Origin: Ignavibacteria bacterium UBA7675
GTDB taxonomy: Bacteria; Bacteroidota; Ignavibacteria; Kapaibacteriales; UB7675
Assembly: GCA_002483085.1 (NCBI GenBank)
Contig: DLHF01000013.1
Coordinates: forward strand, 111,275-175,274
DNA length: 64,000 nt
Reading direction: 5' to 3'
Positions 27,375 to 35,419 of the stretch are shown here, in pieces. The position numbers were made by a program, and so were the translations under genes. The notes beneath the pieces are model-generated. The model made no database searches. It was given only the letters and a program-made list of their open reading frames with translations, and was not told the origin of the DNA. Each line of letters starts with the position of its first letter. Position 1 is the first letter of the stretch.

Positions 27375-28502
27375 ATGTTTGAACTGGAAACAACCGCTGT
27401 TGATTGCAATGCGCGAGCAGGGCGGTTAACAACGGATCACGGAGTGATCGAAACGCCCATTTTCATGCCGGTAGGTACGCAAGCTACGGTAAAAGCTGTA
27501 GAGCAGCGCGAACTCGAAGAGCTCGGCGCGCAGATTATTCTCGGCAACACGTACCATTTGTACCTGCGTCCGGGCGAGGAAGTGCTTTCCACGCTGGGCG
27601 GCCTACACAAATTTATGAATTGGAACAGACCAATTCTTACTGATAGCGGTGGTTTTCAGGTGTTTTCGCTTCAGGAGCTTCGCAAGATTACCGAGCAAGG
27701 CGTGGCGTTTTCTTCGCATGTAGATGGCTCCAAGCACTTGTTCACGCCCGAACGGGTAGTAGAAATACAGCGCTGTATTGGCTCGGATATTATGATGGTA
27801 TTCGACGAATGCACGCCGTATCCGGCTACATACGACTATGCCAAAGCGTCGATGGAGCGCTCTGTGCGATGGGCTGCTCGCTGCAAAGAAGCAGAGGAAT
27901 ACACAATGCCTCGCTATGGACACCGGCAATTCCTGTTTCCCATTGGGCAGGGTAGCGTGTACGAGGACCTGCGGCGCGACTGCATGAAGCATCTTGTGGA
28001 CCTGGATATGCCGGGCTATGCTGTAGGCGGGCTGGCTGTGGGCGAGGCCACCGATGATATGTACCGAATTGTTGAAATATCCACTGCCGAAATGCCCGTG
28101 CACAAACCCCGGTATCTGATGGGAGTAGGCACGCCGGAAAATATTCTGGAATGTGTCGAGCGCGGTATCGATATGTTCGATTGTGTGATGCCCACGCGCA
28201 ACGCACGCAACGGACAGCTTTTTACAACCAAAGGCAAAATGAACCTGCGGAATGCACGCTACAGGCTCGACGAAAAGCCTGTGGATGAAGCAATCGACAG
28301 CTACGCGAGCCGGAACTTTTCGCGGGCGTACCTGAGGCATTTGTTCAATGTGGATGAAATTCTTGCGTTGCAGCTCGCCTCGCAGCACAATATTGCGTTT
28401 TACTTGTGGCTTGCGCGCACAGCTCGGCAGAAAATAGTTGCCGGGGAATACCGTCAATGGAAGCGGCAGTTTCTGGAAGAATACTCTTCAAACTCGTTTT
28501 AG
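27375..28502 (+). CDS. tgt: Queuine tRNA-ribosyltransferase, zinc cysteines lost
   Basis: A 375-residue bacterial Tgt, which swaps guanine-34 for preQ1 in GUN-anticodon tRNAs. Catalytic Asp is in TDSGGFQVFSL, the substrate loop is GGLAVGE, and the second Asp lies in MFDCVMPTRNARNG. The C-terminal zinc site is altered. The family reads CDCYTCRNYSRAYL, but here it is IDSYASRNFSRAYL, so the three Cys are Ile, Ser and Ser; the later His (ASQHNI) remains. The rest is intact, so it is probably active. Gene order tgt-yajC is typical. Confidence 0.95.
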   Translation: MFELETTAVDCNARAGRLTTDHGVIETPIFMPVGTQATVKAVEQRELEELGAQIILGNTYHLYLRPGEEVLSTLGGLHKFMNWNRPILTDSGGFQVFSLQELRKITEQGVAFSSHVDGSKHLFTPERVVEIQRCIGSDIMMVFDECTPYPATYDYAKASMERSVRWAARCKEAEEYTMPRYGHRQFLFPIGQGSVYEDLRRDCMKHLVDLDMPGYAVGGLAVGEATDDMYRIVEISTAEMPVHKPRYLMGVGTPENILECVERGIDMFDCVMPTRNARNGQLFTTKGKMNLRNARYRLDEKPVDEAIDSYASRNFSRAYLRHLFNVDEILALQLASQHNIAFYLWLARTARQKIVAGEYRQWKRQFLEEYSSNSF

Positions 28503-28584
28503 AGCAGTGAATAGCCGGATGTGGCAATGCAGCCGAAAGCATGGCGGTGCGGCTCAGGCACTATAGTGTATCGCGGGAATGATA

Positions 28585-28672
28585 CGCGGATGGCGGGGTG
28601 AACAGCCACGCGACGGGTATGCAGCGCGGTGCGGAGAGAAGGCGGTAGGCCGGAGGCAGAAAGCCGCAAAAC
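28585..28672 (+). repeat. Dispersed intergenic repeat, copy E
   Basis: Reads GAACAGCCACGCGACGGG, then TGCAGCGCGGTGCGGAGAGA and a tail GGCGGTAGGCCGGAGGCAGA. The head matches copy I (GGCGAACAGCCACC) and copy A. It sits in the 300 nt between tgt and yajC, in the same direction as both. Confidence 0.7.
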
Positions 28673-28801
28673 AGAATGCTGATGGTGTGTGCGGAGTATG
28701 ACACCGGCAGATGATAGATGATACACAGAGCCATATTGTGGCTGAGCTTATAGAGATATTTTAATTCCTTCGTTTTTCTGAATTTACGGGAAGTTGTGCG
28801 T

Positions 28802-29146
28802 ATGCATTTTTCTCCTTTTGTACTCGCGTTTGCACCGCCCCCCGGCGGCGGCGGTGGCGGCGGTAGTTCGATGTGGTCGACCATGCTTTTTCTGGGAGCA
28901 ATGGTTCTTATATTTTATTTCATGATTATTCGGCCCCAAAAGAAGCGCCAGGATGATCACAAGAAGCTACTGAACAATGTAAAGAAAGGGGATAAGATTG
29001 TCACTGCTTCCGGTATTCACGGAACGGTGTCGGATGTTGAAGACAACATACTTGTGCTCCAGATTGCCGACAACGTGCGTATTCGCATCGACAAGGCAGC
29101 CATTGGGTCTGTAGAATCCAAACAAGTCGAAGTCAAATCCAAATAG
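28802..29146 (+). CDS. yajC: Preprotein translocase subunit YajC
   Basis: About 114 residues. A Gly-rich N-terminus (PPPGGGGGGGSS, about residues 12-23) precedes one transmembrane helix (MLFLGAMVLIFYFMII) and the signature RPQKKRQDDHKKLLNNVKKGDKIVTASGIHG. YajC is the small accessory subunit of the SecDF-YajC complex at the inner membrane. A GTG 6 nt upstream is an alternative start. It is followed 17 nt later by ribBA. Confidence 0.93.
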   Translation: MHFSPFVLAFAPPPGGGGGGGSSMWSTMLFLGAMVLIFYFMIIRPQKKRQDDHKKLLNNVKKGDKIVTASGIHGTVSDVEDNILVLQIADNVRIRIDKAAIGSVESKQVEVKSK

Positions 29147-29162
29147 GAGGCGAGGACTTTGT

Positions 29163-30362
29163 ATGAATTTTAATACTATTCCCGAGGCGCTTGAAGAGAT
29201 ACGCAAGGGAAATATGATTGTCGTGCTCGACGACGAAGACCGCGAGAATGAGGGCGATCTGGTGTGCTCTGCCGAGCTGTGCACGCCTGACATGATCAAC
29301 TTCATGGCGTCGAAGGCTCGGGGGTTGATATGTGTAGCGGTGTCGGAGCAACGCGCCCGCGATCTCGAGCTCAGCCCCATGGTACGCGACAACACGGCGC
29401 TACACGGCACAAAATTTACCGAGTCGGTAGATTATCTGCACGGTACTAGCAGTGGCATATCGACAGCCGACCGAGCTGCAACAGTACAAGCGATGGCCGA
29501 TGAATCGACAAAACCGTCGGATCTCGGGCGTCCGGGGCATATTTTCCCACTCATTGCTTATCAGGAAGGCGTGCTTCGGCGTGCAGGCCATACTGAGGCC
29601 GTTGTCGATCTGATGCAGTTTGCCGGGCTGAAGCCGTGTGGTGTGCTCTGCGAAATTCTCAACGAAGACGGCACAATGGCTCGCGTACCGCAGCTCATGG
29701 AATTTGCACAGCAGCATTCGCTGAAGATTATCACAGTCAAAGAGCTGATAGCCTGGCGTTTTCAGCAGGAAAAGCTCGTTGAAAAGGTGGCCGAGGCGGT
29801 TTTGCCCACGGAGTTCGGCGATTTTACCATCAAAGTGTACCAGAACGTGGTTGATGGCAAAGAGCACATTGCGCTGGTGTGTGGCGAGATTGACTCTGAA
29901 GAGCCAATCTTGGTACGAGTGCACTCTGAATGCTTGACAGGCGACACTTTTGGCTCGATACGGTGCGACTGTCGTTCGCAGCTTCACGCTGCGCTCGAAC
30001 AGATAAGCAAAGAGGGTAAAGGAGTGCTGCTGTACATGCGGCAGGAGGGCAGAGGCATTGGCTTGGTGAATAAAATACGGGCCTATGCGCTTCAGGATCA
30101 CGGCATGGACACTGTGGAGGCAAATCTGCATCTCGGATTCCAGCCCGACCCTCGCGACTACGGTATTGGCGCTCAGATACTGGCTGATATCGGCGTGCGG
30201 AAAATGCGGCTGCTTACTAATAATCCACGCAAACGCGTTGGCCTGCAGAGCTACGGTTTGGAAGTGGTAGAGCGCGTAGCAATCGAAATGGTCCCAAACG
30301 CTCGCAACGAGCATTATTTGCGGACAAAAAAGTCCAAGCTCGGCCATTTGCTCAACCTGTAG
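29163..30362 (+). CDS. ribBA: RibBA: dihydroxybutanone-phosphate synthase and GTP cyclohydrolase II
   Basis: A 399-residue fusion supplying both starting units of riboflavin. Residues 1-200 form RibB (VVLDDEDRENEGDL, SKARGLICV in outline, GRPGHIFPL). Residues 208-399 form RibA, with zinc cysteines in SECLTGDTFGSIRCDCRSQLH and the catalytic segment MRQEGRGIGLVNKIRAY. A strong AGGAGG lies just before the start and overlaps the end of yajC. No FMN riboswitch precedes it. A terminator follows. Confidence 0.97.
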   Translation: MNFNTIPEALEEIRKGNMIVVLDDEDRENEGDLVCSAELCTPDMINFMASKARGLICVAVSEQRARDLELSPMVRDNTALHGTKFTESVDYLHGTSSGISTADRAATVQAMADESTKPSDLGRPGHIFPLIAYQEGVLRRAGHTEAVVDLMQFAGLKPCGVLCEILNEDGTMARVPQLMEFAQQHSLKIITVKELIAWRFQQEKLVEKVAEAVLPTEFGDFTIKVYQNVVDGKEHIALVCGEIDSEEPILVRVHSECLTGDTFGSIRCDCRSQLHAALEQISKEGKGVLLYMRQEGRGIGLVNKIRAYALQDHGMDTVEANLHLGFQPDPRDYGIGAQILADIGVRKMRLLTNNPRKRVGLQSYGLEVVERVAIEMVPNARNEHYLRTKKSKLGHLLNL

Positions 30363-30424
30363 AGAGCAAATTTTTCTTGGAAATTCTCCTGTTTAGTGTA
30401 ATTTAGAGCTGGATAGCACATATT

Positions 30425-30464
30425 AAAACAAAGCCGTTCTACGGGTCGGCTTTGTTTTTTTTAT
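30425..30464 (+). terminator. Rho-independent terminator after ribBA
   Basis: AAAACAAAGCCG (30425-30436) pairs with CGGCTTTGTTTT (30447-30458), with a T-run inside and after the 3' arm. It lies 62 nt past the stop. Confidence 0.92.
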
Positions 30465-30479
30465 TGTGTTGTCCGAATA

Positions 30480-30503
30480 AAAAGCAGTGGTACCACTGCT
30501 TTT
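30480..30503. promoter_or_regulatory. 24 bp perfect palindrome upstream of greA
   Basis: AAAAGCAGTGGT and its exact complement ACCACTGCTTTT abut with no spacer. It ends 55 nt before the greA start. Perfect symmetry with no loop suits a dimeric DNA-binding site; read as RNA it could also be a second terminator-like stem with a TTTTC tail. Confidence 0.55.
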
Positions 30504-30558
30504 CTCGTACCGTGAACAACGAATTATATTCTCGTATCTCAATAGTATCGGAGGCTAT

Positions 30559-31035
30559 ATGTCCACTCCTGCCTACATGACCAAAGAACGCGTCAGGGAA
30601 ATAGAGGAGGAATTGACCTACCTGAAAAACAAGCGCAGGCCGGAGATCGCTCAGATGATCGCCGATGCCCGTTCGCATGGGGATCTGTCGGAAAATGCCG
30701 ACTACGACGCAGCAAAGGATGCACAAGGGCTGTTAGAGCTTCAGATCTCGAAGCTGGAGAGCACACTGTCGCGAGTGCGTGTCATCGACACGAATGACTT
30801 TCCTAATGACAAGGTCTATATCCTGTCGAAAGTAAAAATCAAGAACTGCAAGAACAATGCGATCCTCGACTACACCCTTGTTGGCGAAGAAGAAGCGGAT
30901 TTTGAGAAAAACAAAATTGCCATCACCTCGCCGATTGGCAAGGCTTTGATGGGGAAAGTAATAGGCGATGTCGTGTCGATTAAAGTACCGGCAGGGCTTA
31001 TCGAATATGAAATATTAGAAATTACGAGATCGTAA
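30559..31035 (+). CDS. greA: Transcription elongation factor GreA
   Basis: A 158-residue GreA, which rescues backtracked RNA polymerase by stimulating transcript cleavage. The N-terminal coiled coil contains GDLSENADYDAAKDAQ with the two tip acidic residues, and the C-terminal FKBP-like domain ends VPAGLIEYEILEI. The start at 30559 is set by GGAGG 4 nt upstream; an in-frame ATG at 30487 would fall in the palindrome. A terminator follows. Confidence 0.96.
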   Translation: MSTPAYMTKERVREIEEELTYLKNKRRPEIAQMIADARSHGDLSENADYDAAKDAQGLLELQISKLESTLSRVRVIDTNDFPNDKVYILSKVKIKNCKNNAILDYTLVGEEEADFEKNKIAITSPIGKALMGKVIGDVVSIKVPAGLIEYEILEITRS

Positions 31036-31042
31036 ATGGAGT

Positions 31043-31070
31043 CCGCCGGTTTTGCCGGCGGTTTCGTTTT
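31043..31070 (+). terminator. Rho-independent terminator after greA
   Basis: CCGCCGG (31043-31049) pairs with CCGGCGG (31055-31061), followed by TTTCGTTTT. Confidence 0.88.
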
Positions 31071-31143
31071 AAACCTTTCCGGAAGCTCTGATGTCGTACC
31101 CTGCGTGCTTACTAACTAAAGCGACAATATATTCGGAATTATC

Positions 31144-31710
31144 GTGCAAGCCGTTCTGCCTTTGACATCCGACAATGCAATAATAAGCAAGTTCAGAGAA
31201 GGCGACACAGATGCTGCTGCTACTGAATTTGTACGCAAGTACCAACGCTTTGTCTATGCGACAGCCCAGCGGTATCTTCGCGACGATGAAGATGCCTACG
31301 ACGCCTCGCAGGAGGTGTTTATTCGGGCGTTGAAAAATATTTCTAAATTTCGGGGTGAAAGCAGTCTCTCTACATGGCTGTACCGCATCACGATGAATGT
31401 GTGTTCGTCGATGAAACGCAAGCAGAAGCTCCGTTCATTTTTTAGTTTGGACGACGTTGAGCCCTTTGCGCGCTCCCGCGATTTCTCGCCGGAGCAGGTG
31501 ACAGAAAACAGGGAGTTTGAACAGCGCCTTCAGCACATGCTGAGCGAACTACCGGAGAAACAGCGAGAGACATTTGTGCTGAGGTATTTCCATGAGCTTT
31601 CTTACGAAGAAATCTCGGAAATGCTAGGCACAAGCGTAGGCGGGCTGAAAGCGAATTACTTTCAGGCGGTTAAAAAACTTGCTTCTCATCTCACACATTC
31701 AAAAGAATAA
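31144..31710 (+). CDS. ECF-type RNA polymerase sigma factor
   Basis: A 188-residue sigma factor beginning with GTG. Region 2 includes FVRKYQRFVYATAQRYL, DAYDASQEVFIRALKNI and STWLYRITMNVCSSMKRK. Region 4 is LSELPEKQRETFVLRYFHELSYEEISEMLGTSVGGLKANYFQAVKKL. It is followed 4 nt later by a membrane protein of anti-sigma type and then by a periplasmic helical protein. This arrangement suggests an envelope stress regulon of the RpoE kind. Confidence 0.92.
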   Translation: MQAVLPLTSDNAIISKFREGDTDAAATEFVRKYQRFVYATAQRYLRDDEDAYDASQEVFIRALKNISKFRGESSLSTWLYRITMNVCSSMKRKQKLRSFFSLDDVEPFARSRDFSPEQVTENREFEQRLQHMLSELPEKQRETFVLRYFHELSYEEISEMLGTSVGGLKANYFQAVKKLASHLTHSKE

Positions 31711-31714
31711 CTGT

Positions 31715-32425
31715 ATGAATAATTCGGGACCTACGCTGCCTCGCGAACGCATGGAGGAGATGCTGACGGATTATGCTCTGGGCGGTTTGCCCGAAGCTGA
31801 TATTCCGCTCTTCGAGCAGTCGCTGTCGCTGTATCCTGATATACAGGAAGACATAAGGCGCATTCGCGAAGCGTTTGCACAGTTCGACAAAGAAGATTTT
31901 ATAGAACGCCAGACGCGCCCGGCCAGAACCCTTTCGGTACACGTGCAGCAGCAGCTTGCAGGCAGGCAATCGCTATTGGGCAGCCGATCTTTGCGCCATG
32001 CTATACCTGCATTTGGCATTGCACTGCTCGCTTTGTTCATGTTTGCGCCCGGGGGCTTTTTTAATCGTCCTGATGTATTGGTGCCGGTAGCGGCAGTGGC
32101 TCCTGCCGCTGAGTCTTCTCTCATTTCCTCGGCTGTCACCTTGCAGAATGTGGCGCAGATGGTAGAAGATTCCCGGGTCTTGGACCCATTAGCAGTAGCG
32201 TTTAATATGCCGGATCAGACACCGATGAGCGATGTAGATTTTTCTAATAACCTGGATATTGCTATCGGCGACGAACTCGCAATTAGCGATGAAATGGCGC
32301 AGGGGCTGGCAGATAATGAGCTGTTCCCGATGTCGGATTATTCGCTGGGGGGCGGGCTTTACGATGGCATGCAGGAATCGGAAATACAACAGTTACTTGA
32401 GGAACTCGATAATGCAATTCTATAA
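31715..32425 (+). CDS. Probable anti-sigma factor with one transmembrane helix
   Basis: A 236-residue protein. Residues 10-60 hold a helical acidic segment (MLTDYALGGLPEADIPLFEQSL, DIQEDIRRIREAF) like the cytoplasmic zinc-less anti-sigma domain. One transmembrane helix (HAIPAFGIALLALFMFA) lies near residues 100-118, and the C-terminal 115 residues are acidic and would face the periplasm. Its position 4 nt after an ECF sigma gene is the main reason for the call. No Cys-based zinc motif is present. The 3' end overlaps the next gene by 14 nt. Confidence 0.7.
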   Translation: MNNSGPTLPRERMEEMLTDYALGGLPEADIPLFEQSLSLYPDIQEDIRRIREAFAQFDKEDFIERQTRPARTLSVHVQQQLAGRQSLLGSRSLRHAIPAFGIALLALFMFAPGGFFNRPDVLVPVAAVAPAAESSLISSAVTLQNVAQMVEDSRVLDPLAVAFNMPDQTPMSDVDFSNNLDIAIGDELAISDEMAQGLADNELFPMSDYSLGGGLYDGMQESEIQQLLEELDNAIL

Positions 32426-32954
32426 TAATACATTTCTGGCCGGTGCTCGTATTGCTGCTTTTACGGCAGTATTTCTGCTTCTGGCTACCATCGGTGCACA
32501 AGCGCAGATGGGCGGTGAAGAAGGTATAAGAATACGCGAGCGCGTGATGCGCTTTAAAATGGCTCGTTTAATAGAAGTACTCGATATGGACGAAGCTACT
32601 GCCGAGAAGTTTTTTGTGCGCTACAATCTTTCGCAGAAGGTTGTAAAAAACGCGCAGCAGTCGCTCGACAGTACGATCAATGAATTGGAAAAAGCTGTAC
32701 ACGACAACAATCGGGCGCGTATCAGAGAGCTCAGCGATCTATCAGTAAAGAAACACGCCGAGTTTCAGGATGCCATTGCCGAAGTTTTTCGTTCGGTGCG
32801 GCATGTGCTGAGCGAAGATCAGTACGCAAAATTCCTTATCTTTGAAGCGCGTTTCCAGGAAGAAGTCAAACGACTGATTATGGAAAGGCGGGAGAAAATG
32901 GGCGACGATGATTCACCTAGAAAAAACAAGCGCAGACGCGATAATGGAGATTAA
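32412..32954 (+). CDS. Periplasmic helical protein, Spy/CpxP/ZraP-like
   Basis: A 180-residue protein with a signal peptide (FTAVFLLLATIGAQAQ). The mature part is all-helical and charged (RVMRFKMARLIEVLDMDEATAEKFFVRYN, LSEDQYAKFLIFEARFQEEVKRLI). That is the pattern of LTxxQ-like periplasmic stress chaperones and metal sensors, but the LTxxQ motif itself is only weakly seen as LSEDQ. It ends in a basic tail. As third gene of the sigma operon it may sense or buffer envelope damage. Confidence 0.65.
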   Translation: MQFYNNTFLAGARIAAFTAVFLLLATIGAQAQMGGEEGIRIRERVMRFKMARLIEVLDMDEATAEKFFVRYNLSQKVVKNAQQSLDSTINELEKAVHDNNRARIRELSDLSVKKHAEFQDAIAEVFRSVRHVLSEDQYAKFLIFEARFQEEVKRLIMERREKMGDDDSPRKNKRRRDNGD

Positions 32955-32976
32955 CTGCAATGCGCAGTAGGAAGAG

Positions 32977-33010
32977 AAAAGGCGGGGTGGAAAAGCTCGC
33001 CTTTTTCATT
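32977..33010 (+). terminator. Rho-independent terminator of the sigma operon
   Basis: AAAAGGCG (32977-32984) pairs with CGCCTTTT (32998-33005), followed by TCATTTT. Confidence 0.8.
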
Positions 33011-33033
33011 TTAAAGCAGCGATAATAGCTTTA

Positions 33034-33073
33034 ATAACAGGAAAGGCAGGTGTGTACCTGCCTTTCCTGTTAT
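33034..33073. terminator. 18 bp perfect inverted repeat between convergent genes
   Basis: ATAACAGGAAAGGCAGGT (33034-33051), loop GTGT, and its exact complement (33056-33073). It lies 26 nt before the glmS stop region, so it could end glmS transcripts (minus strand). No T-run follows on either strand. Confidence 0.6.
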
Positions 33074-33098
33074 ACGGTATTTTACTGCCGCAACAGCA

Positions 33099-34928
33099 TT
33101 ATTCTACAGTAACGCTTTTAGCGAGATTTCGCGGCATATCGACGTTGCAGCCCCGCTCTACAGCAATATAATACGCCAAGAGCTGGAGCGGAATAGCCGC
33201 TAGTACGGGTATCAGCATCGGCAGGGTGTTGGGGATATAGAGCACGTGATTTGCCAGCGAGTCGATATGTGTATCGCCTTCGTTGGCAATTGCAATGACA
33301 TCGCCATTGCGCGCGCGCACCGACTGCAGGTTGGAGATCACCTTGTCGTAGATTTCATCCTGCGGGGCAATAAACACCACAGGCATATTTTCATCGATAA
33401 GAGCAATCGGGCCGTGCTTCATTTCTGCCGCCGGATAGCCCTCGGCGTGAATGTAGGATATTTCTTTGAGCTTCAGTGCGCCTTCCAGAGCCACCGGGAA
33501 ATTGTAGCCACGCCCGAGGTATAGGAAATTTCTCGCGTCCTTGTACTCCTTGGCTATTTCGTACACCGCTTTGGCGTTGTCGAGAAGATACTGAATTTGC
33601 TCCGGGATTTTAGTAATTGCTTCGGATATCGCCAGCGCTTCTTTCTGCGAGAGGTGGCGCATGCGTCCGAGGTACACGGCAATAAGGGCGAGCACTGCCA
33701 ACTGCGAAGTAAATGCTTTAGTAGATGCTACGCCAATTTCCGGCCCGGCGTGGATATACACGCCAGCGTCGGTCTCGCGGGCAATCGAACTGCCTACTAC
33801 ATTGACAATGCCAAGCACTGTAGCACCTTTGAGCTTGGCTTCTTTAATCGCAGCCAGTGTATCGGCTGTTTCGCCGCTTTGCGAAATTGCGAAAATAATA
33901 TCGTCGGGATAAATGACCGGATTGCGATATCGGAATTCCGATGCGTATTCTACTTCTACTGGTATGCGCGCTAATTGTTCGATCATGTATTTCCCTACGA
34001 GCGCCGAATGCCACGACGTGCCACAAGCCGTAATGATAATACGCCGTGCATTACGCAGCTTGTCGGCTACAGGGAACAGCCCGCCGAGGCGGATATTGCC
34101 GTCCGGGAGAATGCGCCCGCGAAAGGCGTCGTGGAACGTAGAGGGCTGTTCGTAGATTTCTTTCAGCATGAAGTGGTCGAACCCACCCTTTTCGATGCGC
34201 TCTAGGTCGTAGTCTATCTCGTAAATCGTAGAATCAGTACGCTCGTTGTCGATGGTCTTGGTCACGTAGCCTTCGCGAGTTACAATCGCCATTTCGTTGT
34301 CGCGCAAGTAGATTACTTGGCGCGTGTGCTGGATAATAGCAGCCGCATCCGAAGCGATGACGTATTCGCCATTGCCAACGCCAAGCACGAGCGGGCTTCC
34401 ACGGCGTGCCGCGATGATTTTATCGGGTTCGCACGAGGATATCACGACAATACCAAATGTGCCGTTTACTTCCGACAAAGCGTAGCGAACAGCTTCTTCC
34501 AGATTGCCGAGCTTGTTGTACAGCGATTTGATAAACACAGTCAGCACTTCCGAATCGGTGTCCGACCGGAATGTATGGCCGTCGCGCAGAAGTTTTTTCT
34601 TGATTGAAGCGTAGTTCTCGATGATGCCGTTGTGGACGAGTGCAATCTCGTTTTCCTCGTCGGTGTGCGGATGGGCGTTGATGTCGTTGGGAACACCGTG
34701 CGTAGCCCAGCGCGTATGGCCAATGCCTATGTTGTGAATGATGGAGTCCGGCTGGTATATTTTTTCGAGGTCAGCTACTCTGCCAGCGCATTTGTAGACG
34801 TGAAGCCCGTCTTGATCGAGAAGTGCGATGCCTGCGGAATCATACCCTCTGTATTCCAGGCGCTTCAAACCATTGATCATAATGGTTGAAGAATCCTGAT
34901 GACCGATATATCCTACTATGCCACACAT
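33099..34928 (-). CDS. glmS: Glucosamine-6-phosphate synthase (isomerizing)
   Basis: A 609-residue enzyme that makes glucosamine-6-phosphate from fructose-6-phosphate and glutamine, the entry to UDP-GlcNAc. The N-terminal glutaminase uses Cys2 (MCGIVGYIG) and has GHTRWATHG. Two SIS sugar isomerase domains follow (ACGTSWHSALVGKY, SQSGETADTLAAI). The C-terminus PRNLAKSVTVE is the conserved end. The ATG at 34928 is set by the nucleophile Cys2. No glmS ribozyme is seen upstream; the gap holds repeat copy F. Confidence 0.97.
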   Translation of the reverse strand: MCGIVGYIGHQDSSTIMINGLKRLEYRGYDSAGIALLDQDGLHVYKCAGRVADLEKIYQPDSIIHNIGIGHTRWATHGVPNDINAHPHTDEENEIALVHNGIIENYASIKKKLLRDGHTFRSDTDSEVLTVFIKSLYNKLGNLEEAVRYALSEVNGTFGIVVISSCEPDKIIAARRGSPLVLGVGNGEYVIASDAAAIIQHTRQVIYLRDNEMAIVTREGYVTKTIDNERTDSTIYEIDYDLERIEKGGFDHFMLKEIYEQPSTFHDAFRGRILPDGNIRLGGLFPVADKLRNARRIIITACGTSWHSALVGKYMIEQLARIPVEVEYASEFRYRNPVIYPDDIIFAISQSGETADTLAAIKEAKLKGATVLGIVNVVGSSIARETDAGVYIHAGPEIGVASTKAFTSQLAVLALIAVYLGRMRHLSQKEALAISEAITKIPEQIQYLLDNAKAVYEIAKEYKDARNFLYLGRGYNFPVALEGALKLKEISYIHAEGYPAAEMKHGPIALIDENMPVVFIAPQDEIYDKVISNLQSVRARNGDVIAIANEGDTHIDSLANHVLYIPNTLPMLIPVLAAIPLQLLAYYIAVERGCNVDMPRNLAKSVTVE

Positions 34929-35115
34929 AGTATTCTCCGATAATTGAACAAGTTGAACAGGTACGTGTACCGCTGTTGCAATAGTCACTTCCCGTCGATA
35001 TGAAACAAAACAAGCGTCCGCAAATCTACGAGTATTTTTCCAAGCTACCAACAGAGAATCGCGGCGGCTACATTCCTTGGGCTTGCAATTGAGCGGGCAA
35101 CTGTGCATGTAATTT

Positions 35116-35360
35116 TGTGGGCACGGGCGTGGCGTCCGCACGTGTGGTTGCTATCACCGGTCGCACGGAGCTGGTGTGTGGCTTGCCGGGCGCCAATCGC
35201 CGAAAAGAGATCATCATGCGATGAAGGGCGAGCAACGACGAGGCGGATGGAAGTTATCATCGGCTCGTCCGCGCACCGTTCTTACGGTAAATGATGCGCG
35301 GACGTCAGCGCGGTGCAGAGAAGAAACGGAGAGCCGGAGACAGAAGGCCAGAAAAGCGCT
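35116..35360 (+). repeat. Dispersed intergenic repeat, copy F (longest copy)
   Basis: Starts TGTGGGCACGGGCGTGGCGT, then ATCACCGGTCGCAC, GCGATGAAGGGCGAGC, and GAAGTTATCATCGGCTCG. Next is a 10 bp stem CGTCCGCGCA/TGCGCGGACG (35266-35275 with 35295-35304) enclosing ACCGT TCTT ACGGT. It ends with CAGCGCGGTGCAGAGA. It fills most of the 491 nt between glmS and lptD, orientated against both. I see no gene in the gap. Confidence 0.9.
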
Positions 35361-35419
35361 GTTGCAACACTTCGCATCAGGAGCCAGCAAGCGGAGTTTC
35401 GCAGCTCTCGGTTTTGCCA

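Noticed and set aside
28503..29162. FMN riboswitch for ribBA
   Set aside because: yajC and ribBA are 17 nt apart and no RFN element consensus is present upstream of yajC.
34929..35100. glmS ribozyme
   Set aside because: The gene is minus-strand and the region before it shows no conserved ribozyme core; the enzyme's own gene start is close to plain sequence and repeat copy F.
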